NCBI RefSeq assembly: GCF_030246885.1 | Contig: NZ_CP126739.1 | Coordinates: 1,674,001-1,738,000 of the forward strand | Length of the DNA: 64,000 bases | Direction: 5' to 3' | Source of the DNA: Microbacterium sp. zg-B185 | GTDB lineage: Bacteria > Actinomycetota > Actinomycetes > Actinomycetales > Microbacteriaceae | Notes under the pieces: model-generated | Told to the model about the DNA's origin: nothing | Databases searched by the model: none | The model's input: only the letters and a program-made list of their open reading frames with translations | Position numbers and translations under genes: made by a program | Shown: one piece after another, positions 8,071 to 16,544 of the stretch | How positions within the stretch are numbered: position 1 is the stretch's first letter | How the letters are laid out: the number at the start of each line of letters is the position of its first letter

Positions 8071-9392
8071 TGGCGCGGCCGAAGCGCGCGCTCGGCGAAC
8101 TCGGCAAGGTGACCTACACCGTTGAGGGGAGCGGTCTCGTCATCGCGCGAGGACGCGTCCACGACGGCAACGGGCGCGAGCGTCGTCCGAGCGGCAGCGG
8201 AGCGACCGAAGCCGAGGCGCTGGCCGCATTGCAGGAAGCGGCCGATGTTGCCGTCGGTCGAGTCCTGGCACGACGCACGCAGCTCATGACCGTCTCGGAG
8301 TTGGCGACGGCGTGGCTGAAGACGGCGTATCACGACGACGACCCGCGAGTGCTGCGCCAACGCCGCGAGCAGACCGTCGATGGCTACGCATCGGTGGTCC
8401 GAGCGCATGTCACCCCGCGCGCCGGAGCCATCCGTATCGCCGACATCACCGCTGATCGCGCCGACGGGCTGCTCATGGACATCGCACGGGAGAAGTCGGT
8501 GACGACCGCGAACAAGGTTCGTAACGTGATGTCGCTCATGTTCGATTGGGCGATCCAGCAGGGACATTTCTCGGCTGCCGGGTCGATCCAGCAGACACGG
8601 TACGGAGCGGTCGTCGTGGCGAACCCCATCCGTGCGACCCGGCGAGCGGATGAGCCGAACACGGTGTACTTCGAACTCGACGCGTTGCAGGTCAAGTACA
8701 TCCTCCACCTCATCCGCGACGTGTGGCCGGAGCGACACCGGGCGCGGTATCCGGTGGGCCGGCGGCCCAATTACAAGCTGCTCGCCGACTACATCCTCAT
8801 CACGCTCGGCACTTCCGAGAGAACCGCGGAGCCGATTGCGATCCGGTTCCAGGACGTGCGGTTCGAGGCGGTGGAGCAGCCGGATGGAAGCCTCACGATG
8901 GAGGCGCTCGTCTGGGTCGGGGGGACGATGGTTCGCACGAAGTCCCGCGGCCTGTTCCGCCAGGACTCGCCCAAGTCGGAGCGGCAGAAGCGTTGGGTTC
9001 GCGTTCCGAAGTTCGCCGCCAAGGTGCTGAGCGAGCTCGTGGCCAGCCATGTTCCCGATGCCGAACGGAATCCCGACGACTTGCTGTTCACGACCGAGCG
9101 CGGCCGGCCGCGCGACCCCAGCGCAGTCGGCGAGCTGCTACGGATGTTCCGCCGCGAGTTCAAGCCGGAGCTCTTGGCAATCGGGGTCGACGCCGAGCAC
9201 CTCACCTTCCGCAGCCTCCGCAAGGCCGTCGCCGCGGCGGTATCGAACACGGCCGGCGTCGAGGTCGCACGCGATCTGCTCGGGCACAGCGACGCGGCGA
9301 TCACCGAAGGCCACTACGCGAAGCGCCCCGACCTCATTGTCGAAATCGCCGCCGACGCGCTCGATGAGGTGTTCGCGGGCATTAACGCATGA
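8070..9392 (+). CDS. Tyrosine recombinase / integrase (440 residues)
   Basis: Full-length phage-type integrase: N-terminal arm-binding region, SAM-like core-binding domain (about 70-170) and C-terminal catalytic domain. R251 (GTSERTAEPIAIRF), R384, H406 (LLGHSD) and Y416 (GHYAKRP) fit the catalytic set. The usual His of the HxxR box appears to be Arg (R381-S-L-R384), so activity may be altered. It follows the excisionase-like gene directly and sits beside the glnA-like relic, so it is the best candidate for having mobilised the outer element. Downstream are two decayed integrase pieces. Confidence 0.88.
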   Translation: MARPKRALGELGKVTYTVEGSGLVIARGRVHDGNGRERRPSGSGATEAEALAALQEAADVAVGRVLARRTQLMTVSELATAWLKTAYHDDDPRVLRQRREQTVDGYASVVRAHVTPRAGAIRIADITADRADGLLMDIAREKSVTTANKVRNVMSLMFDWAIQQGHFSAAGSIQQTRYGAVVVANPIRATRRADEPNTVYFELDALQVKYILHLIRDVWPERHRARYPVGRRPNYKLLADYILITLGTSERTAEPIAIRFQDVRFEAVEQPDGSLTMEALVWVGGTMVRTKSRGLFRQDSPKSERQKRWVRVPKFAAKVLSELVASHVPDAERNPDDLLFTTERGRPRDPSAVGELLRMFRREFKPELLAIGVDAEHLTFRSLRKAVAAAVSNTAGVEVARDLLGHSDAAITEGHYAKRPDLIVEIAADALDEVFAGINA

Positions 9393-9422
9393 AAGGCCGG
9401 GAAGAGGGAGAACTGACAACGC

Positions 9423-9695
9423 ATGATTGTGAGCAACTACGAGCCGCTGCTGCGCACGTTCGTCGACGACAACGCTGCGGCGCTCACCGCCTGGGGTGTC
9501 GATGTGGACGACTTCACGACACACCTGTATCGACGCACGACGGCGACATTCGTCGAGCGCCCCGCCGGAATCACACTCGCTTCGCGGCTGCTCGGCCACG
9601 CGAACGAGCAGATCACGCGCGCGAGCTGCGGCGTCTGCGCCGTCGAAGTCGACCCGATCACGATCGACATCCTCGACGAAGTTCTCGGATCCTGA
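9423..9695 (+). pseudogene. C-terminal fragment of a tyrosine recombinase
   Basis: 90 residues matching only the end of an integrase catalytic domain: HLYRR (HxxR box), then ASRLLGHANEQITR. The expected catalytic Tyr segment reads ASCGVC, so the nucleophile is lost, and the first Arg box and all N-terminal domains are missing. It lies between the 440-residue integrase and an N-terminal integrase fragment, as left by repeated insertion and deletion. Confidence 0.7.
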
Positions 9696-9714
9696 CAGGC
9701 AGGGAAGGTGCAAC

Positions 9715-10353
9715 ATGCGAACAGGGCGACCGCCGCTCGAACTCGGCACACACGGCACAATCACCACCCGCTCCGTCGGCAATGGGCGCACATGCGCCAT
9801 CGCGCGACTGCGGCTGTGGGATGGAGAACTCCACCGAGTCACAGCCACCGCAGACACCGCGACGGACGCCCGCGCACGGCTGGAACTCCGAATCGCGGAG
9901 CGACTCCGGCTGTCGGAGATCGATGCCTGGCGTTATCTCACTCCCGACGACCCCTTCGACGAACTCGCCTACGTGTGGCTCGGCGACCTCGCGTGGCTCT
10001 CCGATGTGAGCGAGGCTACGTACGCGCGGTGTGAACGCGTGGTTCGAACGCTGCTCACGCCGGCGTTCGGCGATTTGACGATCGGCGAGATTACCGCGGA
10101 CCGGATCGAACATCACTTGGCTGCTCAGCGGGCCGCATCAGAGGAGGCCGCCGCCTCCTCGCGCGACGCGATCCAGTTGCTTCTCGACTTTGCGGTCGGC
10201 GAGGGCGTGATCCTCTCGAACCCGATGGAGGTTGCGGCGGCAGATCGAAAGCCTGGGCGTCTCGGCGATGTGAGCGTCTACAGGGAGCTTGTTCGTGGGC
10301 GCATAGAACTGCGCCGCGACGAGCGTCGGCGCGATATGGGACATGACCGCTGA
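9715..10353 (+). pseudogene. N-terminal half of a tyrosine recombinase (truncated)
   Basis: 212 residues from the ATG at 9715, with GGGAAGG seven bases upstream. Residues 1-170 resemble the arm-binding and core-binding domains of actinobacterial integrases (VSEATYARCERVVRTLLTPAF, GEITADRIEHHL, GVILSNPMEVA). After NPMEVA the frame goes into unrelated basic sequence and stops, with no catalytic Arg, HxxR or Tyr. Lacking the catalytic domain it cannot recombine DNA; it might still bind arm sites. It ends about 110 bases before the tRNA 3'-end fragment. Confidence 0.7.
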
Positions 10354-10462
10354 CGGAGCTCGTCGCGGAAGGAGCGGCTTCTTCGATACGGGCGCGCGCC
10401 GACCTCGGCGATGAAGCGCCAGCCGCTCCTTTAGCGCAACACGAGATTTGAACCGGCATCAA

Positions 10463-10494
10463 GGGGTCGCAGGTTCAAATCCTGTCATCCCGAC
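10463..10494 (+). repeat. tRNA 3'-end fragment, candidate attachment site (attL)
   Basis: The sequence reads as the T-arm and acceptor 3' strand of a tRNA resembling actinobacterial tRNA-Pro: GCAGG-TTCAAAT-CCTGT followed by CATCCCGAC. No matching 5' half lies upstream, so it is not a functional tRNA. Bases 10463-10484 are identical (22 of 22) to 45629-45650 in the same orientation. It is followed by a terminator and then an excisionase/integrase pair, the layout expected at the integrase end of a tRNA-targeted island. Confidence 0.65.
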
Positions 10495-10499
10495 TGGAT

Positions 10500-10529
10500 A
10501 GTCCCGGGAACCTAAGGGTTCCCGGGACT
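10500..10529 (+). terminator. Intrinsic terminator downstream of the tRNA fragment
   Basis: AGTCCCGGGAACC (10500-10512) pairs perfectly with GGTTCCCGGGACT (10517-10529) around a four-base loop, followed by TCTTAGTT. It looks like the original terminator of the tRNA whose 3' end is preserved here. A weak echo (GTTCCCGGG) lies downstream of the second repeat copy near 45683. Confidence 0.8.
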
Positions 10530-10675
10530 TCTTAGTTGGTGAGATGTGACCACGTCACCGAAAACCTACCGAATTGACGTCGCCGCGAGTGTCGTGCGCC
10601 GATTCGCCTCGATCGTTGCGGTTCCGCGGCGGTTGACCCCGGCTGGCCGGGCGGCGCTCTGCGCACCTCTTGGAT

Positions 10676-10915
10676 ATGGACGCCGAGAACAGCCTGTCGC
10701 TCGAGCAATGGGGGCTCGAGAAGCTCTTCAACATCACCGAGCTCGCGGACTATCTCCGTGTTCCGGTGTCGACCATCTACGAGTGGCGGACGAAGGGGCG
10801 TGCGCCTCGTGCGCACCACTACGGCAAGCACCTCACCTTCGCCGCTTCCGATGTGAAGGCGTGGGTCGACGCGCAGAAGGAACCCGAGCCGCTGCCACCG
10901 ACGCAACGGCGGTGA
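10676..10915 (+). CDS. Excisionase-like helix-turn-helix protein
   Basis: 79 residues from the ATG at 10676. The core FNITELADYLRVPVSTIYEW is the classic helix-turn-helix of the excisionase/AlpA family, followed by GKHLTFAASDVKAWVDAQ. It ends four bases before the next integrase gene, so the two are probably co-transcribed. The likely role is directing excision of the 10.46-45.65 kb element. Confidence 0.85.
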   Translation: MDAENSLSLEQWGLEKLFNITELADYLRVPVSTIYEWRTKGRAPRAHHYGKHLTFAASDVKAWVDAQKEPEPLPPTQRR

Positions 10916-10919
10916 TCCG

Positions 10920-12107
10920 ATGAGCCGGGAGCGTCTCGCGGTCGGCACTTTCGGCGAGATCGGGTTTCTGCCTGCGCCTGGCGGTCGGGTCATCGCACGT
11001 GCGCGCTATCGGGATTGGGATGGAAGGACGCGTCAGGTTCAGGCCACGGCGGCTTCCGAGGCTCTGGCCGAGCGGGCGTTGAAAGTGAAGTTCTCGACTC
11101 GCAGCCTCTTCCAGCCGGCGACATCGTCACTCACTCCCGACAGTCTCCTCTCTGATCTCGTTGTGTACTGGCTGGACGACCTCGACCTCGAGGGCAGACT
11201 CGCGCCGCGCACACGGCAGCTTTACGAGCGAAACATGCGCACCCTCGTGCTGCCCGCGCTTGGGAATCTGACCTTGCGCGAGATCGGCGTCGCACGGTGC
11301 GATCACTTCCTCAAGCAACTGGCACGGCAGAGCTACAGCCGCGCGAAGCACGCCCGGGTGGTTCTTCGCCTCGCGCTCAGTCTCGCGGTGCGACACGAGG
11401 TCTTGCTGCGCAATCCGATGGATCACGTCTCGCGCATGCACCGGCCGTCCAGCACACCTGATGCATTGACGCCTGTCGAAGTCACGGCGATTCGCGCGGC
11501 GATCGCCGTGTGGGAGACGGGTCGCGCAGTCTCCGGCCCCAAGCCCGACGGCCAGTTGGGTGCCATCGTCGAGGTCATGCTCGGCACCTCCGCGCGGATC
11601 GGCGAGGTGCTCGCAATCCGTCGCCGCGATGTTGACATCACGAGTTCGATGCCGTCTATTCGCATCGCGGGCACGATCATCAGCAACAAGGGCGAACCCA
11701 CCCAGCGGCAGGACCATCCGAAGACGGCGCAGTCGCGGCGGACCGTTGCCATTCCGTCGTTTACCGCCGAGGCAGTCCGACGGAGGCTGGCAAGACTCGA
11801 GGACGCATCGCTCGACGGCTTGCTGTTCAGCAGCCGAGAAGGAACTGCTCTTTCGACGAACAATGTGCGCCGGCAACTGCGCCGTGTCATGGAGATCGCC
11901 GACATGACCGGCGTGACCCCACATGCCTTCCGTCGCGCCGTGGCAACAGCGATCAACGAGCAGGCGGGGGTCGAGCTGGCCGCGGAGCTGCTGGGGCACA
12001 CCGACCCGAAGATCACCATTCAGCACTACATCCGACGCAACGAGATGGTGAACCCGGCGACGGCCGAGATGCTGGAGCGCGCGTTCCCGAAGGGTCAGCC
12101 TGAGTGA
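10920..12107 (+). CDS. Tyrosine recombinase / integrase (395 residues), intact
   Basis: Complete phage-type integrase. The catalytic residues are all visible: R226 (TSARIGEVLAIRRRDV), a basic beta-hairpin with HPKTAQSRR (about 266-274), H335 and R338 (TPHAFRRAVAT), H360 (LLGHTD) and Y370 (IQHYIRR). The core-binding domain spans about 75-170 with LAPRTRQLYERNMRTLVLPA. It follows an excisionase-like gene and sits 400 bases from the tRNA 3'-end fragment. It is probably the enzyme that inserted the island now bounded by 10463 and 45650, and appears functional. Confidence 0.92.
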   Translation: MSRERLAVGTFGEIGFLPAPGGRVIARARYRDWDGRTRQVQATAASEALAERALKVKFSTRSLFQPATSSLTPDSLLSDLVVYWLDDLDLEGRLAPRTRQLYERNMRTLVLPALGNLTLREIGVARCDHFLKQLARQSYSRAKHARVVLRLALSLAVRHEVLLRNPMDHVSRMHRPSSTPDALTPVEVTAIRAAIAVWETGRAVSGPKPDGQLGAIVEVMLGTSARIGEVLAIRRRDVDITSSMPSIRIAGTIISNKGEPTQRQDHPKTAQSRRTVAIPSFTAEAVRRRLARLEDASLDGLLFSSREGTALSTNNVRRQLRRVMEIADMTGVTPHAFRRAVATAINEQAGVELAAELLGHTDPKITIQHYIRRNEMVNPATAEMLERAFPKGQPE

Positions 12108-12239
12108 GAAGGAGGCTTGAGGTCACGGCGATTGCTCCGTCACGACCCACCTCGCACGAGCTTTTTCATTCGCGCGGCGAACCCGCGAGCGAAATCGTGC
12201 GCAGGCAGGCGTTGGGTGGGGGAGGCGCACCTTCATGCC

Positions 12240-12515
12240 ATGAGCGATCGTGAGCGCGCTGACGCCGTCCTGGAGCACGTGGCTGTGCTCGCGTTCCTGT
12301 ACTACCCCGGCATCGAGGTGGATGATCCGAGCTACAGCCTCGTCGAGGACATCGAGTGGTGCCTCGCGCGGCTCGGCGATGTGTCCGACCTCGAGCGGGA
12401 ACGGATGCGCGCGCTGTTCGCGGGAGCCATCACCGACCCCACCGCCACGCGCGAGGAGTTGTTCACCGCGCTCGCTGAGCTCGACGGTGTTCTCGCAGTG
12501 GACCACCATGAGTGA
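12240..12515 (+). CDS. Small acidic protein of unknown function
   Basis: 91 residues from the ATG at 12240, acidic (many Asp/Glu, e.g. GIEVDDPSYSLVEDIEW) and probably all-helical. No domain recognised. The next gene starts inside it (ATG at 12508, stop at 12513-12515), indicating coupled translation. It lies just downstream of the integrase, so it is probably island-borne. The longer frame starting at 12117 has unconvincing sequence before the ATG. Confidence 0.55.
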   Translation: MSDRERADAVLEHVAVLAFLYYPGIEVDDPSYSLVEDIEWCLARLGDVSDLERERMRALFAGAITDPTATREELFTALAELDGVLAVDHHE

Positions 12516-13476
12516 CGCGCAGCCGAGCCATGACGAGCGGGCAGCGCGCCTGGCCGCACAGCGGAAGGCATGGAACGACGCGCACCCGACCTACTACGCC
12601 GAGTACCGTGAGCGGAATCGCGAGGACATCCGCCGGAAGAACCGCGAGCGGGAGCGCGATCGTGCTCAGCGCGAACGGGAGGAGAAGGCGCGCCGCCAGA
12701 AAGGGATCGATCGCGCAAGAGCGTGGGCTGCCGAGCACCCGGAGGAGCGTCAGCAAGCGCGCGAGCGCTACAAGCAGAAGCACCCGGAGACTCACAAGCA
12801 GGCTCAGCGCGACTACTACCACCGCAACCGCGATGCGATCGCTGAGCGCCGGCGGGCACGTGAGGCTGCTGACCCGGAGAAGGCGAACGAGGTGCGACGC
12901 CGCGCGGTCGACCGTGGCCGAGCTGCCGGCCGCGACGCGGCATGGTCGCCAACTCCTGACCAACGCGCGACGTATCGTGAGCGGGAGAATGAAGCGAGGC
13001 GCCTGCAGCGTCGCCGCGCGCGTGCTGGGTTGCCCGAGAATCGGCTTCACCGGGTTCTAGCGCCGGAGCGACGTCACAACGATGCAGCGGCCGACGCCTT
13101 CTTCGCGCAGAAGCGGAGCGGTGAGGACATCGCGCGAGTCAGAGATCAGGACGAGCCGACTCCTCCGGATCTGGTGCACGCGTTGCAGGAGCGTTCGGAG
13201 AACCGACGTGTCGTGCGCGAGATCCTTGCGATCGCCGAGGAGTACTTCGCCGCTCATGAGGTCGCGTTGCGGGCGAGGGTCGCCGAGGTATCCCGCGCGC
13301 GTTTCCGGGGTGGGATGCTGCCTCTCGACGTGTACACGGAGCCACGCCGTCACGCTCTCGAGTTCGCGAGCCGGGGCTACCTCCGTGCCTATGCCGCTTC
13401 GCCCTCGTCATCGATGACCGTGTTTCGCTGGCTCACGACTGATCTGAAGAAGCGGGAACCCGACATCAAGCTTTGA
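12508..13476 (+). CDS. Highly charged, Arg/Glu-rich protein of unknown function
   Basis: 322 residues. Residues 1-175 are extremely rich in Arg, Glu and Lys with Trp/Tyr-containing units (KAWNDAHPTYYAEYRERN, then RYKQKHPETHKQAQRDYYHRNRDA), predicting long charged helices. Similar Tyr/Arg-rich units occur in phage-borne nucleic-acid-binding and HNH-associated proteins, but I see no HNH or other catalytic motif. The C-terminal 130 residues are more ordinary (ALQERSENRRVVREILAIAEEYF). Coupled to the small acidic gene upstream and next to an integrase, it may be a nucleic-acid-binding mobility protein; this is speculation. Confidence 0.6.
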   Translation: MSDAQPSHDERAARLAAQRKAWNDAHPTYYAEYRERNREDIRRKNRERERDRAQREREEKARRQKGIDRARAWAAEHPEERQQARERYKQKHPETHKQAQRDYYHRNRDAIAERRRAREAADPEKANEVRRRAVDRGRAAGRDAAWSPTPDQRATYRERENEARRLQRRRARAGLPENRLHRVLAPERRHNDAAADAFFAQKRSGEDIARVRDQDEPTPPDLVHALQERSENRRVVREILAIAEEYFAAHEVALRARVAEVSRARFRGGMLPLDVYTEPRRHALEFASRGYLRAYAASPSSSMTVFRWLTTDLKKREPDIKL

Positions 13477-14204
13477 TCGATCCCTGAGCGGGCGCTGGTC
13501 ACGGAATTGTTGACGATCGCCCGAAAGGGTGGCGGCCAACGATCCTCTACATTGATGGCGCCGATGTTCCGAGCCGCGCAAAGCGAGGGTTTCAGCACCG
13601 ACCGCGGTCGATTCACCGCCGGTACATTCCCGGGGCCGACACCGGAACTGCGGGCCGGTGGTCAGCAGGGATCTCGTGGACTCCGTCCGAGAGACGATCA
13701 TCGCCTCAACTCAGATACCGGGAACATGGGTCAGGCTTTATCGGTGCGTGGGGCGCTGGTCGCGAAGCCGCTGGGAGGGGTCTATCCGATGAAGGCCGCT
13801 GAGCGCAGATCGGGAAGCTTGAGAGCTCAGGGCGTGTGGCGCAGCATCTCGGACGATTGGGCCGTAACGGAGCCCCGTCCGCAGGGTCGGACATCGCCGA
13901 CGTAATCGAACCCGTCCATGGCCGACCCGAACATGTCGCCTCTGATCGCGATCTTTCCCCCCTCGGCATTCTGAGTCAGATCTTAGGGCGACGGCCGTTA
14001 CAAATGGTGGGGTGTCGTTCGACCCCATCGCCCTACCTCGTAGACCAGGTGCAGCGACTCGGTGCCGGGCAAGCGCAGGCCCACCTGGCAAACTCTGGCA
14101 ACTTTTTCCGTTTGATGTGCCGAAACATAATCTGATGAGAGTTGCCGCGCAGCCGCGGCCGTGCACCCAGCCGTTGTCCGGCAGTCAATTCAAGGAGGAA
14201 TGAA
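13477..14204. other. Long intergenic region before the CUT1 sugar importer
   Basis: About 730 bases. Short open frames here have no recognisable content. It ends with the likely promoter/operator region of the sugar importer (TGGCAAC repeats at 14086-14102, CATAAT at 14126-14131) and a good ribosome-binding site AAGGAGG before the GTG at 14205. Nothing else supportable was seen. Confidence 0.5.
14086..14102. promoter_or_regulatory. Candidate LacI-family operator (TGGCAA direct repeat)
   Basis: TGGCAAACTCTGGCAAC holds two TGGCAA units ten bases apart, one helical turn. The same arrangement (TGGCAACGGATGGCAAC) lies upstream of the LacI-type gene at 18443-18459. Shared sites upstream of importer and regulator suggest one regulon. 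Confidence 0.45.
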
Positions 14205-15572
14205 GTGCGCAAATCAACTCGCGTCGCACTGGCCGTGCTTGGCGCGGCCACAGTAGTCGGCGTTGTCACCGCATGCACGTCGCAGCAGAGCCAGGCTCCC
14301 GCGCCGGAGGGGACCTCCCTCGACGGCACGGGGAAGACTCTGCAGGTGTACATCAGCGCCAACCCGCAGTATCCCGAGGAACAGCAGGCCTGGTTCGATG
14401 AGATGACCGAGCGCTTCAAAGAGGAGACCGGAGCGGAAGTCACGTTCGAGACCTTCGCGAACGCTGCGGACCAGCTCACGCGTCTGCAGACGTCGGTGAT
14501 CTCATCCCAGGGCCCAGACATCTACGGTCTCACCACGACCTTCACGCCGACCGCGTTCGCCACAGGCGCTTTCCTGGAACTCGGCGACGCCGAGTGGAGC
14601 GCGCTTGGAGGCCGGGATAAATTCGCGCCGGCATCTTTGGGCCTTTCCGGGCCAGATGACGAGAACCAGATCGGCATTCCCTTCGTCACGCGTCCGTATC
14701 TCCTCGCTTACAACACTGAACTTCTTGCCGCAGCCGGCATCGAGGAGCCGGCGACGAGCTGGGATGAGCTAACGGAACAAGCTAAGGAACTGACGACCGG
14801 GGACCAATACGGCCTCGCGGTGGCGTACAAGGACAACCTCGACCCGTGGAAGTTCATCTGGGCGATGGCCAACCAGGCAGGCAACACCTTGATCGATGGG
14901 GACGAAGCCACCCTTGATGCGCCGGAGGTTGCTGACGCCTACGAGACCTACTTCGGATGGGTCGCTGGAGACGGCGTTGTGGACCCCGCTTCTGTCGGCT
15001 GGGCGAACGCTCAAGCGGTCGCTGCCTTCTCCGAGGGCAAGGCTGCCTACCTTCCTCTTACGACGATGGCGACGATTCCTGCGTTCGACGCGTCCGCCGT
15101 GGCCGGGAAATACGCCTACACGCTGATGCCGACGATCCCGCCAGGGTTCGACGAACGTCCCAGCGGCGGAACCGAGGCCGCCAGCATCCTCTCGGGCACC
15201 AATCTCGCGATCGCGGACTACAGTCCCAACAAGGACCTCGCCCTCGCGTTCGTGAAGATGATCACCGACGAAGACGTCCAGGCGTCCTACGCGGAGACCT
15301 TCAGCCAGATCCCGAACAACGCGGCCGCCGCGGAGGCGTTCGGTGCGGACGACCCGCTCATTGCGCCGTCCCTGGAGGCGCAACAGATGTCGGTGCCGAC
15401 GCCATTCAATGGTGCGTGGGCCGATGTGCAGCTTGCGCTCACGGATGTCGTCGTCCAGAGCATCCCGGAGCTGAGCGCCGGAGAGGTTCCCTCGTCGGCG
15501 CTCGAACAGCGACTCGCCACGGCGCAGCAGGCCGCACAAGACGCGGTCGATCGCGCCGCGGCACAGAAGTAA
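14205..15572 (+). CDS. CUT1 sugar ABC transporter substrate-binding lipoprotein
   Basis: 455 residues from a GTG at 14205 with AAGGAGG eight bases upstream. Lipoprotein signal peptide with lipobox VTAC (C24). The mature part is a family-1 extracellular solute-binding protein (KTLQVYISANPQYPEEQQAWFDEMTERFKEETG; later FVTRPYLLAYNTELLAAAGI and PATSWDELTEQAKEL). It probably binds a glucuronide or another oligosaccharide outside the cell, judged from the glucuronide-degrading operon next to it. The two permeases follow; no ATPase gene is present, as usual for actinobacterial CUT1 systems that share an MsiK-type ATPase. Confidence 0.9.
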   Translation: MRKSTRVALAVLGAATVVGVVTACTSQQSQAPAPEGTSLDGTGKTLQVYISANPQYPEEQQAWFDEMTERFKEETGAEVTFETFANAADQLTRLQTSVISSQGPDIYGLTTTFTPTAFATGAFLELGDAEWSALGGRDKFAPASLGLSGPDDENQIGIPFVTRPYLLAYNTELLAAAGIEEPATSWDELTEQAKELTTGDQYGLAVAYKDNLDPWKFIWAMANQAGNTLIDGDEATLDAPEVADAYETYFGWVAGDGVVDPASVGWANAQAVAAFSEGKAAYLPLTTMATIPAFDASAVAGKYAYTLMPTIPPGFDERPSGGTEAASILSGTNLAIADYSPNKDLALAFVKMITDEDVQASYAETFSQIPNNAAAAEAFGADDPLIAPSLEAQQMSVPTPFNGAWADVQLALTDVVVQSIPELSAGEVPSSALEQRLATAQQAAQDAVDRAAAQK

Positions 15573-15590
15573 GCGAAAGCAGGAACCAGA

Positions 15591-16544
15591 GTGGTCACCG
15601 AGACCTCGACGACGACGCGACCGGACGTGGTCGCGGCGAAGGTCCGCCGGCCAACCGGCAGGCGGAGGCGCGATCGGCCTCTCTGGTTCCTGCTACCCGG
15701 CGGTGTGATGATGATTGCGGTCGTCGTCATCCCGTTCCTCCTGGCGATCTACATATCCTTCACGGACCTCGACCAATACACGCTGAGGCAGTGGCTGGAA
15801 GCGCCGTTCGTGGGACTGCAGAACTACGTCGACGCCATAACGCAGACTGCGCTGCTGCGGTCCATCTGGATCACCGTGTCGTTCTCGCTCATCACCATGG
15901 TGCTGACGGTTCCGATCGGGGTGCTCGCCGCGCTGGTCACGCAGAACGCTTACCGAGGACGCGCGGTGATCCGGTCGCTCTTCCTTGTGCCGTACGTGCT
16001 GCCACTGTTCGTAGTGGCGAGTGTGTGGCGCACGATGCTCCAACCCGACGGTGCCGTCAACAGCATCATCGGCCTGCTCGGCGGCGATGGTGTGCTGTGG
16101 CTGAATGGACCGGCCTCGTACTGGGCGCTCATCCTCGTGCAGACGTGGAACGGCTGGCCGTTCGTGTACCTGCTCGCGCTCGCCGGCCTTCAGGCGATCA
16201 GCATCGAGGAGTACGAAGCAGCGACGCTCGATGGAGCGACGTGGTCGCAGAAACTGCGTTACGTAGTGCTGCCGCAGCTGAAAGGGCCGGTCGCGCTCGC
16301 GGCGCTCCTCGGGATCCTCAACCACATAAACAACTTCAGTCTCGCGTACGTGCTCTTCGGTGCTCCGGCGCCGGCCGACGTCAACGTTCTGCCTGTTCTG
16401 ACCTACGTGACCAGCTTCCAGAGTTTCCGGTTCGGGCTGAGCGCCGCGATGGCTGTTATCTCCCTCATCCTCATTCTGATTCCGCTGCTCATTTACCTGC
16501 GGGTCGCTCGGCTCGATGTCCACGACGAAGGAGGCCGTCGATGA
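15591..16544 (+). CDS. CUT1 sugar ABC transporter permease (MalF/UgpA type)
   Basis: 317 residues from a GTG (15591). Six membrane helices are apparent; the first is around residues 33-55 after an Arg-rich cytoplasmic head. The EAA loop reads EEYEAATLDGATWSQKLRYV, followed by LPQL, typical of MalF/UgpA permeases. Its stop overlaps the ATG of the partner permease (ATGA), so the two are made together. It forms half of the membrane channel for the adjacent lipoprotein's ligand. Confidence 0.92.
   Translation: MVTETSTTTRPDVVAAKVRRPTGRRRRDRPLWFLLPGGVMMIAVVVIPFLLAIYISFTDLDQYTLRQWLEAPFVGLQNYVDAITQTALLRSIWITVSFSLITMVLTVPIGVLAALVTQNAYRGRAVIRSLFLVPYVLPLFVVASVWRTMLQPDGAVNSIIGLLGGDGVLWLNGPASYWALILVQTWNGWPFVYLLALAGLQAISIEEYEAATLDGATWSQKLRYVVLPQLKGPVALAALLGILNHINNFSLAYVLFGAPAPADVNVLPVLTYVTSFQSFRFGLSAAMAVISLILILIPLLIYLRVARLDVHDEGGRR

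Noticed and set aside
8070..12107. Recombinase-in-trio (RIT) element
   Set aside because: A RIT element has three adjacent full recombinases of distinct subfamilies; here only two are intact, each paired with its own excisionase and separated by attachment-like sequences.
13507..13905. Open frame of about 130 codons before the sugar importer
   Set aside because: No ribosome-binding site, no recognisable motif, and composition like the surrounding non-coding DNA.
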